In this document: one piece after another, positions 9,134-16,930 of the stretch
How the letters are laid out: the number at the start of each line of letters is the position of its first letter
Position numbering within the stretch: position 1 is the first letter of the stretch
NCBI GenBank assembly: GCA_910575265.1
Contig: CAJTEA010000016.1
Coordinates: forward strand, 1-53,133
Source: Oscillospiraceae bacterium
GTDB taxonomy: Bacteria > Bacillota > Clostridia > Oscillospirales > Oscillospiraceae
Direction: 5' to 3'
Length of the DNA: 53,133 bases
Made by a program: the position numbers and the translations under genes
Notes under the pieces: model-generated
What the model was told of the DNA's origin: nothing
What the model saw: only the letters and a program-made list of their open reading frames with translations
Databases searched by the model: none

Positions 9134-9161
9134 CGCCCACATACCTTAAAGTATGTGGGCG
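9134..9161 (-). terminator. terminator after the 41-aa gene
   Basis: Perfect 11-bp stem CGCCCACATAC / GTATGTGGGCG with a 6-nt loop. On the minus strand it is followed by TTTTCGCCTTTT. It ends the two-gene unit 10236-9193. Confidence 0.85.
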
Positions 9162-9192
9162 CATTGACGGTTATTGGAGGTATCGTACAAAA

Positions 9193-9318
9193 TCAGTGCT
9201 TCTCGGCTTTGTGATCAGCAAGTGTTTTGCCAGCCTTGCTTTTGGCACTCTTCGACGAACCCTTTGTTGCAAGTGTTTTAGCGGCTTTTCCAACTTTGCC
9301 GCCGTGATGAACAGCCAT
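9193..9318 (-). CDS. 41-aa Lys/Ala/Ser-rich basic protein
   Basis: Tiny ORF MAVHHGGKVGKAAKTLATKG..., 41 aa, with 11 Lys, 9 Ala and 5 Ser, no hydrophobic core and a low-complexity histone-tail-like composition (KAAKT, SAKSKAGKT). AAAAGGAGGAATAACC precedes the ATG and a strong terminator follows the stop. I remember near-identical short HHGGKVGKAAKTLA proteins in varied bacteria but know no function. It lies 21 bp downstream of the 298-aa gene and is almost surely cotranscribed. It could be a DNA- or RNA-binding partner, an inhibitor, or an antitoxin-like peptide; all are inference. Confidence 0.8.
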   Translation of the reverse strand: MAVHHGGKVGKAAKTLATKGSSKSAKSKAGKTLADHKAEKH

Positions 9319-9339
9319 GGTTATTCCTCCTTTTACGGT

Positions 9340-10236
9340 TTATGCAATTGCTGAAATCGAGCGCCCATAGACAGCCCGGTCAAGATCATTGTCGTCCATA
9401 CAACCAGCAGAACGATTGTAGTAATTCGGCATACGGACATGATAATCATTTAAGGCATCTGGATGCTCCTGCGTGTATTCGATAACTTTGGCGTATTCCC
9501 AATGCTTGGAATCACGCTCCATGTTTTTCCAAACGTCTATTTTAGCAAGGTTCTCATATCCTGGTTCTCTCTTCATGCGTTCAATAATAACACCATATAG
9601 GTACTGATGGGCTTTGAAGAGGAAATTTTTGCGTACCCACCACTTTGGGACGAGCAAAATTTTTTGCCCAGAGACAGTCCAATAGGGCTGTTCAATTTCA
9701 ACCCAATTGTGAGTTTGTAAATCCCAGGATTTAATCATGTGTATACCAGCTGGTTCTTTCCCGTAAGTGTGCATGAGGTCGGCAGTGAATAGACTAAGGT
9801 TCAACCTTAAGATATTCGTCAACAGGTCGCTCATGCAATCTTCCGCAAAGTCCTCTACGAAAACGGAGATGTCTTGTATCCGGGAAATAGTCGGAATACT
9901 GTTTGCTAATTTGCATAGGCCTCTCAAGCTATCCCGCATACCGTGCGGCGTTTTGCCTTTCCCGTTATAGCCTGTGCCATAGCCGAGTTTGGTATCATTG
10001 ATTTCATGTGCTTCATCAAAGACCGTAGTGCTGTCCCAACGTCCGTGCCGCATATCCCAATACAGTTTATCTTCAAAATCGGAAATAAGTGCGGTAGAAT
10101 ACCGGCTAAAATCATCTTGGCCTCGTTCGATCAAGCAGGGATCAAGGAACAATCTGGTGTCGCTGCGGGTTGTCACGTCCACAAAAGGAAAATGTGAATG
10201 TCCAGGAGGAAGGCCCAAATGGGCGGAAATATGCAT
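9340..10236 (-). CDS. uncharacterised 298-aa protein, defence-island type
   Basis: No named domain recognised. Features seen: FPFVDVTTRSDTRLFLDPCLIE near the N-terminus, an HEINDTKLGYGTG segment (about 80), EDCMSDLLTNILRLNL (about 135), and KILLVPKWWVRKNF (about 195). From memory this Asp/SD-x-x-T-N-I plus LLVPK pattern occurs in an unnamed family found in bacterial defence islands; I cannot verify this here. Start at 10236 is set by AAAGGAG 9 nt upstream; the ATG at 10278 has no close ribosome site. It pairs with the 41-aa gene downstream. The 234-bp gap to the IS element holds only the terminator at 10411. Confidence 0.75.
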   Translation of the reverse strand: MHISAHLGLPPGHSHFPFVDVTTRSDTRLFLDPCLIERGQDDFSRYSTALISDFEDKLYWDMRHGRWDSTTVFDEAHEINDTKLGYGTGYNGKGKTPHGMRDSLRGLCKLANSIPTISRIQDISVFVEDFAEDCMSDLLTNILRLNLSLFTADLMHTYGKEPAGIHMIKSWDLQTHNWVEIEQPYWTVSGQKILLVPKWWVRKNFLFKAHQYLYGVIIERMKREPGYENLAKIDVWKNMERDSKHWEYAKVIEYTQEHPDALNDYHVRMPNYYNRSAGCMDDNDLDRAVYGRSISAIA

Positions 10237-10410
10237 TAAATCGTACTCCTTTGCAAATAAAATATCTATCGTCAACATACAGTAAAGGAAACGCTCCTTG
10301 TTTCACCTCTTTTCGGACGACAGATTTTACTTGCAATCGGCTGCGAATCATGGTAAACTCAATCTGCCACAATCGATGAAGTACCATTCGCCGTGCTTTG
10401 TCGCCTAAGA

Positions 10411-10436
10411 GCGCCGGGGGAACCCGGCGTTTTTTC
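10411..10436 (+). terminator. orphan plus-strand terminator
   Basis: CGCCGGG (10412-10418) pairs with CCCGGCG (10423-10429), loop GGAA, followed by TTTTTTC. No plus-strand gene with a ribosome site ends here, so it may be the remains of a gene lost from this junction. Confidence 0.75.
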
Positions 10437-10475
10437 GTTGCCTTGGTTTGTGTGGTAAAATGTTTTCGGTAAATT

Positions 10476-11992
10476 AGGGCCTGCTTCGTAACCTCAAACC
10501 GCTTGAAAGACAAGCAATATGGGTTGAAATATGGTAGAATAGGTGCAAGGGAATTGGGGAAAGGCAAGGAAAAAGCTTGCAGTTATGGGGGCGGAGCGGA
10601 TGTATAAAGACAACAGCCAGATGCGGATTGAGGACTTCGTGTTCCCGTATGGGAAACTGGACCCGGAAAACGATTGGGTAAAACTGGCGGCGCTGGTTCC
10701 GTGGGAAGTGGCGGAGGAACGGTATGCAGCCCGCTTCGTGAACAATGGACACCCGGCGCATCCGGCACGGATGGCATTGGGGGCGCTGCTGATCCAGCGG
10801 CGGCTGAAATGCAGCGACCAGTGGCTGGTGAAACATGTCGGAGAAAACCCGTATCTGCAATATTTCATCGGCATGAAGGAGTACGGGCCGTGTCCATTCG
10901 GGGCGTCCACGCTGGTGGCGTTTCGGAAACGGTTCAGCGGGGAGGACCTGGCAGCAATTCTGGAGGCATCTGTACCAAAAGCGGAGATTGGGAAACAGGA
11001 TAACTCGGATGACGGGAACGATCCGCCTAACAGCGGGACACTGATTCTGGACGCCACATGCTGCCCCGCAGACATCGCCTATCCTCAGGACATTGATTTA
11101 CTCAACCAAGCGCGGGAGAAAGCGGAGAAAACGGTGGACGAGCTGTGTAAAGCGGCAGGACAGAAGAAGCCCCGGATGTACCGCCAGTGCGCCCGGAAGG
11201 ACTACCTGCGTCTGTCCAAAAGCAAGAAGCGCAGTGGGAAAGCGATCCGTTCAGGGATACGCAAACAGCTGCAATACATCCGCCGGGATATGGGTTATAT
11301 CGCTCAATTGGTTCAAACTGGCGCAAAATTGTCTTCAAAGCAGGCAGACCGTTTGAATATCGTCACTACTGTCTACGAGCAGCAGCGCCTCATGTTTGAA
11401 TCCAGGACCCACAGTATTCCCCAGCGCATCGTCAGTCTGGCCCAGCCCTGGGTCCGGCCCATCGTGCGGGGAAAAGCCCACGCCAACACCGAGTTTGGCT
11501 CAAAACTGCATATCAGCCTGGTGAATGGCTATGCCAGGATCGAACGGCTGGACTTCGAGCCCTTCAACGAATCGGAAGGTCTCTGGCGGGCGGTAGCCCG
11601 GTATCGGGAACGCTATGGCTGTTATCCGGAACGCATTCTGGCGGATAAAATCTACCGCAGCCGCCAGACATTGGCCTTTTGCAAAGAGCATGGCATCCGG
11701 TTGTCCGGCCCGGCCCTGGGAAAGCCGCCAAAAACTCCCGGCCTGTCCCGCCTAGCGAAGAAATTGGAATATCAGGACAACTGCGACCGCAATACTGTGG
11801 AGGGTGTTTTCGGGACGGTCAAGACCGCTTACGGCCTGGACCGCGTCATGGCACACCTACATGAAACCGCTGTCTGTGTGATTGGCGTTGCCCTGCTGCT
11901 CTCGAACCTTTCCAGGTCGCTGAGGGTCTCTCTCGCTCTGCTTTGTCTCTTATTTCTGCTTTATTGTTTGCCGAAGTTGCGGAGCAGGCCCT
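10476..11992 (+). mobile_element. IS5-family insertion sequence, 1517 bp
   Basis: Ends match as inverted repeats: AGGGCCTGCTTCGTAACCTC at 10476 and, on the other strand from 11992, AGGGCCTGCTCCGCAACTTC (17 of 20 identical). The flanks repeat AAATT directly (10471-10475 and 11993-11997), the probable target duplication. Because the repeat and flank are both AT-symmetric, a shorter 3-bp duplication is also possible. It carries one transposase and lies between the 298-aa gene and the subtilase gene, interrupting no recognisable ORF. Confidence 0.9.
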
Positions 11993-11994
11993 AA
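10600..11994 (+). CDS. IS5-family DDE transposase
   Basis: 464 aa counted from MYKDNSQMRIEDFVFPYGK, the usual start for this transposase group. An upstream ATG (10585) and GTG (10543) are in frame. The order is an N-terminal helical DUF772-type domain (NNGHPAHPARMALGALLIQ, about 45-110), then the DDE core with Asp in LILDATCCPAD (about 150), Asp in ILADKIYRSR (about 350) and Glu in NTVEGVFGTVK (about 405). The stop TAA uses the last T of the IS plus two bases of the flanking AAATT, so the C-terminus depends on the insertion site. It appears intact. Confidence 0.9.
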   Translation: MYKDNSQMRIEDFVFPYGKLDPENDWVKLAALVPWEVAEERYAARFVNNGHPAHPARMALGALLIQRRLKCSDQWLVKHVGENPYLQYFIGMKEYGPCPFGASTLVAFRKRFSGEDLAAILEASVPKAEIGKQDNSDDGNDPPNSGTLILDATCCPADIAYPQDIDLLNQAREKAEKTVDELCKAAGQKKPRMYRQCARKDYLRLSKSKKRSGKAIRSGIRKQLQYIRRDMGYIAQLVQTGAKLSSKQADRLNIVTTVYEQQRLMFESRTHSIPQRIVSLAQPWVRPIVRGKAHANTEFGSKLHISLVNGYARIERLDFEPFNESEGLWRAVARYRERYGCYPERILADKIYRSRQTLAFCKEHGIRLSGPALGKPPKTPGLSRLAKKLEYQDNCDRNTVEGVFGTVKTAYGLDRVMAHLHETAVCVIGVALLLSNLSRSLRVSLALLCLLFLLYCLPKLRSRP

Positions 11995-12029
11995 ATTATT
12001 TATAAAAGCGTATTGAGATCGTTGGTCTG

Positions 12030-14282
12030 TTACTCAAAAGTGAGTTCTTCTTGATTTATATTGTAAATCTCCAACTGATTTTGAATATTCAACTCACTAA
12101 CGATGTAGCCTCTCATATTACAAGCCCTAATAAAATCCTGAATGCGGTTTACACCATTAATCTCTCGTAAGGTAATTACAATTCCAAAATTCAATTCTCC
12201 CATAGTTCGCATTGCTAACCGTTCCTTTGATGTTACCGCAAGTCCCCAAAATCGGTCACCATATGATTTTAGAGGACGATTCATCTTTAATATTTTGGAT
12301 ATGAGTTTTGTATTTTCCCATTTGCGAAAGTCTTTTCGAGACTGTCGTTCATCGATGTGGGAACCAATTTCGTCTTGGATATTCTCGTTGATATCATCAA
12401 TTTGCCCATTTGGCTTTACCCGTCCAAACCTTAATGACAACTCCCGATTTGTATAATCAACGCCTTGAGAGCGCGTACATTGTGGGAAATAGCATAATGT
12501 TGCTCGAGCTATATAGGGGTATTTGCCGTCTTCATCTCTGGGAACGGGAATAGCATAATTAGTGGTTCTATATGATTTTGATGTCCCATATACGATAAAC
12601 TTGATTTCGTTACTGTCTGTCGAAAGTACTTTGTTGATATCGATTGGAACAATACCATATCCCGTAAGTTCCTTGAGATTTTGCGGGGCCGTTTTATAAC
12701 TCCACTCTGCAGATGCATCAATAATCAGCGCTTTTGCTACTTCTTTGGGCAACCCCATAACATCAATTAAATAGCAAAGCTTTCTGCTGATCCAGGGGGC
12801 TGCAAACGATGTTCCATACACTTCTTCTTTGCCAAACGGGGAATACGCAAATATCCGTTCATCATAATCGCCGCCGTAATATGCAACATCTGGCTTGTTA
12901 AAGAAAGACAAAATATTTCCTTTGCGAGAATAAGAAACAGGTGTACCATCTCGCCTGACGGCGTTTACTACAAGGGAATTTAAAGAATCTGCAGGAGAAC
13001 CAACCCGTATTATATCGGAGTGGTCATTTCTGTTATCGTTAGTCCCGGACACAACAAAAATGACATTTTTTTGAGATTGCAGCTCATCGAGTACAGCTGC
13101 ATCATATGAAATAAAATTTTTTGATACCTCGTCTTCTGCGCCCAAGGAAAGATTCCAGACATGTATGTTGGGATTTTGATTGACGATTTCTTTGATTTTT
13201 CGTACAAGCCGAGTTATTGAGATTTGATTGGAGCAGACACCAAAATGTTTCACACGAAATCTTCCGCAGCCATCATTAAGCCAAGGGTTTAGTCTGGGCC
13301 CATCGACAAGGATAGACGTTACTTCAGTTCCGTGCTTTCTTTGATCGCTGGATACACCTACTTTCTCATATTCATCTAAATAATCAATATTCTCAACCCA
13401 GTTATGAAAATATACTTGTTCGGCGAATAAAGTGTCAATTACCCCGATTACTGGTTCATTGACCGGATCAGGAATTTGAATTTGTTCTTTAACAGACGTG
13501 TCCTTAATGTCATCAAGGACCAATTTAGATAAGTCGGAGGAAATCATTGAAATCAGATAGGGCACCTTATCATTAAGAAATTCGTACAGTTCCTTTGTTG
13601 CCGAAATTGTATCTTTTCCATAAAATGAATAGCGATATTTCATGTCATCTATCTTAAGCTTTTCCAAAAGATTTTCTGTTGAGAGTTCTGTCTTATAAAA
13701 TGTGATCAAAAAAGAATCCTGTACCGGAACTTCTGTTATATGAGGAACAGAAAAAGAGTCAACGACGGAACAGTCAATTATAATATTTCTGATTTTATCT
13801 TTTTTGATGCCATAGCCATCATATTGAATGGCACACTCAGGTTCCTTGAAATTTTTTGCTGTTGCTTTTCCACCCAACCTTTCGGATAAAAAACGACGGG
13901 CCTCTTCAAGATCATGAAGAGTGTTTTGAATCGTTTTAGCATCAGCGTAATAAGTGATAATATGATTTTCTTGGCCCTCTGGAGCATCAGAAAATCTTGC
14001 ACCGACAACTATATCATTGGGCTCCGTTCGGCTATTAGGTTTAAGTAATGCTTGAACCCTATTAGACTTGGCAATGATGTCATTATAATTTATATCAACC
14101 AAAATATTGTTTAAGACTTTAGGTACACTTCGATAATACCGTAAAACCGCTCTTAGTGTTTCGATGAGCTTATCGATTTTATCAGTCGTGGTTTCGGCAT
14201 GGGCTCTGAGATTCCTTGATTGAGGTTTTTGCTTATTACGTTCATCTGCCAACAACAATTTAACTTGCAGAATGGAGTTCAT
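12030..14282 (-). CDS. subtilisin-like (S8) serine protease of an ATPase-protease pair
   Basis: 750 aa. Residues 1-270 are a helical and mixed region without a known domain to me. The S8 peptidase domain follows with Asp283 in IGVIDT, His317 in KHGTEVTS, the oxyanion Asn415 in VVSGTNDN and Ser492 in GTSFAAPW; all catalytic residues are present. There is no signal peptide or transmembrane segment, so it is probably cytoplasmic, unlike degradative subtilases. The ATG directly follows the TAA of the ATPase gene, so they are coupled. AAA ATPase-subtilase pairs recur in defence-type neighbourhoods and are thought to act as a regulated protease. Target and trigger are unknown. Confidence 0.88.
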   Translation of the reverse strand: MNSILQVKLLLADERNKQKPQSRNLRAHAETTTDKIDKLIETLRAVLRYYRSVPKVLNNILVDINYNDIIAKSNRVQALLKPNSRTEPNDIVVGARFSDAPEGQENHIITYYADAKTIQNTLHDLEEARRFLSERLGGKATAKNFKEPECAIQYDGYGIKKDKIRNIIIDCSVVDSFSVPHITEVPVQDSFLITFYKTELSTENLLEKLKIDDMKYRYSFYGKDTISATKELYEFLNDKVPYLISMISSDLSKLVLDDIKDTSVKEQIQIPDPVNEPVIGVIDTLFAEQVYFHNWVENIDYLDEYEKVGVSSDQRKHGTEVTSILVDGPRLNPWLNDGCGRFRVKHFGVCSNQISITRLVRKIKEIVNQNPNIHVWNLSLGAEDEVSKNFISYDAAVLDELQSQKNVIFVVSGTNDNRNDHSDIIRVGSPADSLNSLVVNAVRRDGTPVSYSRKGNILSFFNKPDVAYYGGDYDERIFAYSPFGKEEVYGTSFAAPWISRKLCYLIDVMGLPKEVAKALIIDASAEWSYKTAPQNLKELTGYGIVPIDINKVLSTDSNEIKFIVYGTSKSYRTTNYAIPVPRDEDGKYPYIARATLCYFPQCTRSQGVDYTNRELSLRFGRVKPNGQIDDINENIQDEIGSHIDERQSRKDFRKWENTKLISKILKMNRPLKSYGDRFWGLAVTSKERLAMRTMGELNFGIVITLREINGVNRIQDFIRACNMRGYIVSELNIQNQLEIYNINQEELTFE

Positions 14283-15320
14283 TTATTGATCCCTCAACTT
14301 TCTTGAAACGCTGCTCTTGGGGATGCGGGATAAAATTTCAATTTCTCTGGTTGTAAAACCACGCTCACTTAACTGTTGAATATCAATTGAATCTGAATTG
14401 CCATAGAAGGAATAGTAAAATTTCCTTAAATAGTCATATTCGCTTGATTCGTCGCTAAAGGCGATGGAAGTTTTAATTATTTGTTTTATTTCACCTGGGT
14501 AGGGAATGCTATCAAGATTTTTTAGTATTTTATTAAAAAGCCGCATATCCTGCTTGGCATTCTGCGCTTTTTTTAGAAGAGCAACCAGCAAAGAATCCGA
14601 AATTTTGATTAAATCTTCTTTTGAATATCGATCAAAGGAGACAGTGGCATCAAATCTACGAAGTAATGCTTTATCAAAATTATCATAAAGATTAGTAGTT
14701 GCTATAATGGGAATATGTTCATTTACTCTATCAAGTTCTTTGAGAAAGACGGAAGTAACTCTCCCCATTTCACGTAAATCATTTTGATTTATTCTATCGA
14801 GTACAAGGGAGTCAATCTCATCAAATATTACGATAACTTTATTGTATGGCAAATGATTAACCTCATCAAAAAGCAACGCTACATTTTTTGCAGTTTCACC
14901 CAGTCGGCTGTCAACTAATTGTTCAAAGTCAACTATCAGAATATCTCTGGCAAGTATTCTGGCTATTTGATATGCAGATTCAGTTTTTCCACTACCAGGG
15001 GCTCCATAGAATAAAAATTTCGACAAATCAGATTTGTTACTAATGGCACGTGCAATGCCTATAACATCCTCCTCAATAATATCTGGCAACATAAGGGGCC
15101 TGGTCGAATATTCTACTTTCCTTAAATATTTTAAGTTTTTGTAATTAGATTGGGGGACATAGAAATTGGCAGTTGAAATTAGTTCCATTAAATATTGTGC
15201 TATTTTAGAATCACCATTGGCATCAAATTCCCTTGCTATCTCAGCAACTTCGGAGGCAAATGCATCATTATTTTTTTCGACATGATATCGAACTAAGTTG
15301 ATCAGATTCTGTTTCTTCAT
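14283..15320 (-). CDS. AAA ATPase partner of the subtilase, with C-terminal HTH
   Basis: 345 aa. An N-terminal helical part (1-75) is followed by an AAA domain with Walker A GAPGSGKT (106-113), Walker B VIVIFDEID (162-170), sensor 1 IIATTN (about 208) and a distal RRFD arginine. The last 30 residues, FTTREIEILSRIPKSSVSRKLR, look like a helix-turn-helix, unusual for an AAA protease partner. ATG at 15320 follows GGGGTGATTTCA. The gene is first in a two-gene operon behind a near-consensus promoter with a repeated TTGTCCCA box. It may activate or restrain the protease and might regulate its own promoter (inference). Confidence 0.88.
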   Translation of the reverse strand: MKKQNLINLVRYHVEKNNDAFASEVAEIAREFDANGDSKIAQYLMELISTANFYVPQSNYKNLKYLRKVEYSTRPLMLPDIIEEDVIGIARAISNKSDLSKFLFYGAPGSGKTESAYQIARILARDILIVDFEQLVDSRLGETAKNVALLFDEVNHLPYNKVIVIFDEIDSLVLDRINQNDLREMGRVTSVFLKELDRVNEHIPIIATTNLYDNFDKALLRRFDATVSFDRYSKEDLIKISDSLLVALLKKAQNAKQDMRLFNKILKNLDSIPYPGEIKQIIKTSIAFSDESSEYDYLRKFYYSFYGNSDSIDIQQLSERGFTTREIEILSRIPKSSVSRKLRDQ

Positions 15321-15339
15321 TGAAATCACCCCATAAGTA

Positions 15340-15381
15340 AGCATAGCACAGCGTGGGACAAATGTCAATAATTTGGGACAA
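15340..15381 (-). promoter_or_regulatory. promoter and tandem TTGTCCCA boxes of the ATPase-subtilase operon
   Basis: Minus strand: -35 TTGACA (15363-15368), 17-nt spacer, -10 TATGCT (15340-15345). The 8-mer TTGTCCCA occurs twice as direct repeats, at 15374-15381 and 15354-15361, exactly 20 bp apart. One lies upstream of the -35 and one inside the spacer, a layout expected for a repressor that covers the promoter. Confidence 0.75.
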
Positions 15382-15485
15382 TAAGTTTAAATTAATTTTT
15401 CGCAAGATCTATCCCCATTAGACCGGGGATATTTCCTTGTTTATTGGTACGCAATATTTGACAGGGCATTTTCCGCCGATTTGCA

Positions 15486-15522
15486 GGAAAACGGTGCGTT
15501 CCACACTGCCTGGAACGCGCCG
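15486..15522 (-). terminator. terminator of the CAP-domain gene
   Basis: CGGTGCGTTCCA (15492-15503) pairs with TGGAACGCGCCG (15511-15522) with one G-T pair. On the minus strand it is followed by TTTTCC. It lies 16 bp past the stop codon at 15538. Confidence 0.75.
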
Positions 15523-15537
15523 CTTTGTTTCATAGGG

Positions 15538-16317
15538 TTACGTATAGAAGTTGACGCTGTTGGGCATCCCAACGAACATGTAGCAGTAAGTTATTCCGTC
15601 GTGCTGGGTCACGCCCACGCCGATGCAGTCGCATCTCGGGTCGATCATGGTCTGGAAGTGTCCAGGTGAGTTGATCCAGTTATCGACGGCACGCTGGGCG
15701 GCGTTGGCTGTACCAGTGAACACGGTGAGGTTGTCCCCGAAACCATAGGGGTAGCCGGCGTCGACAGCGGCCTGGCTTTCCTCCGGGGCATGATGCCAGG
15801 TGTAGCGCCGGTTGGAGCAGGCTTGGGCGGCGTTCATCAGGGCATCATTGACCGACAGCTCCGACACCCCGTTGTCCTTTCGGGTCTGGTTGATGAGCCG
15901 GATCATCTCCTGCCGTATTTCCATATTTTCCGTCAGGTCAGAACTGTCCCCGCTGTCGGGAGGTTCCGGTGTGATGGGGGCTGCGGAGCCGACTGTCAGT
16001 GTTACGCTCCCGCGCTCCCCGGCGCTGTTGGATGCGGTAATCTCCGCAGTGCCTTCCGCCTTGGCGACAGCCACCCAGAAGGTCAGCACTTGCTCCACCG
16101 CCACCGTGTCCGGGTCGCTGGAGGTGACGGTGTACTCTGTACCACTGGGGCCGATGATGATGCCGCTGCGCTCTTCCACCTCCAGGGTACTGCCCTTGTA
16201 GCTACTTACCCGGATGGATTCACGAGACGTTTCGGTTGCCATGGTGGGGATGGTGAGACCGATAGTGAGAGTGGCCGCAGTCAGTGCGGCGGAAATGCGT
16301 TTTTTCATGCTGGTCAT
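15538..16317 (-). CDS. secreted CAP-domain (SCP/PR1-like) protein
   Basis: 259 aa. Basic MTSMKKR start, hydrophobic helix (9-22) and an Ala-x-Ala-like TMATE site (about 26) give a Sec signal peptide. Residues 35-115 are a Ser/Thr/Val-rich beta domain resembling a BIG2/Ig-like module. A Pro/Asp linker (PITPEPPDSGDSSD) leads to the CAP domain (about 133-259), with NQTRKDNGVSELSVNDAL, HHAPEES and NWINSPGHFQTMIDP, the last a classic CAP signature. ATG at 16317 follows CAGGAGGAAAACGT. CAP proteins are extracellular with varied roles; its role here is not evident. It stands alone with its own terminator. Confidence 0.88.
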   Translation of the reverse strand: MTSMKKRISAALTAATLTIGLTIPTMATETSRESIRVSSYKGSTLEVEERSGIIIGPSGTEYTVTSSDPDTVAVEQVLTFWVAVAKAEGTAEITASNSAGERGSVTLTVGSAAPITPEPPDSGDSSDLTENMEIRQEMIRLINQTRKDNGVSELSVNDALMNAAQACSNRRYTWHHAPEESQAAVDAGYPYGFGDNLTVFTGTANAAQRAVDNWINSPGHFQTMIDPRCDCIGVGVTQHDGITYCYMFVGMPNSVNFYT

Positions 16318-16767
16318 ACGTTTTCCTCCTGTATTCCATATTTTTGGGTGCGTTTACAAGCAATACAATACTGGAATGGAGTCTGTAAGTCGAGCGATTT
16401 TCGGGAATAAAATGTAGAAATACAGAGGTGAAAAGCAAGCAAATTACACAGTATCTGCGTGTGACAGGATTTTAAGAAATCTGCTTATCATTGTAGACAG
16501 AGGTGCAATTCATCGCTTGATATTCCCACTGAGTTGACAGTTTGCTTAGGCGGTCTGCCTTAAATTTGACCACTTTCTTGGTCTGGAACAATGTTGCTTC
16601 AGGCCTGAAAATCCAAGTGTCACAAGGCTTTTTGACCACATAACCAGCCACAGACAGGCGTGGAACACATGGAGATTCTGTTTTCAAAGAATGTCGGAAA
16701 GTAAATGAAATGGAGCGAAAACTGCTATAAACAAGCGGAAAATATGCAAAAAATATTGCAATGGCAG

Positions 16768-16812
16768 TTGGTAAGGATGAGGTCCCCAGTTCAAATCTGG
16801 GTAGCAGCTCCA
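16768..16812 (+). other. tRNA-Thr(GGT) 3' fragment: attachment core
   Basis: The sequence runs from the anticodon loop TTGGTAA through the anticodon 3' stem GGATG, the T-arm CCCAG-TTCAAAT-CTGGG and the acceptor TAGCAGC, discriminator T and CCA. This is the 3' half of a tRNA-Thr(GGT). The 5' half is absent; the preceding 100 bp show no D-arm or acceptor strand. Such fragments are the identity block of integrases that target tRNA 3' ends. It lies 118 bp from the stop of the integrase at 16931. The upstream gap 16318-16767 holds nothing else I can name. Confidence 0.85.
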
Positions 16813-16814
16813 TT

Positions 16815-16850
16815 TAAACCCGTTGTCCCGCAAGGGATAGCGGGTTTTTG
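16815..16850 (+). terminator. terminator behind the tRNA fragment
   Basis: AAACCCGTTGTCCC pairs with GGGATAGCGGGTTT across GCAA, followed by TTGCTTTT. It was probably carried with the tRNA 3' end. Confidence 0.75.
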
Positions 16851-16930
16851 CTTTTGCTCTCAGAAGAAACTACCCAGCAGGAAACCCATACAGAAACCCA
16901 TACCGATAAATTTTTAGGTACTGATCCATA

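Noticed and set aside
9103-9354. 83-aa plus-strand ORF
   Set aside because: It runs antisense through the terminator and the 41-aa gene, which has a far better ribosome site.
10142-10567. 141-aa minus-strand ORF across the IS left end
   Set aside because: It crosses the IS inverted repeat and a terminator and overlaps the start of the 298-aa gene; no ribosome site.
16472-16813. ORF starting MELLPRFELGTSSLPT on the minus strand
   Set aside because: This is the well-known false ORF read antisense through a tRNA 3' end; it has no ribosome site.
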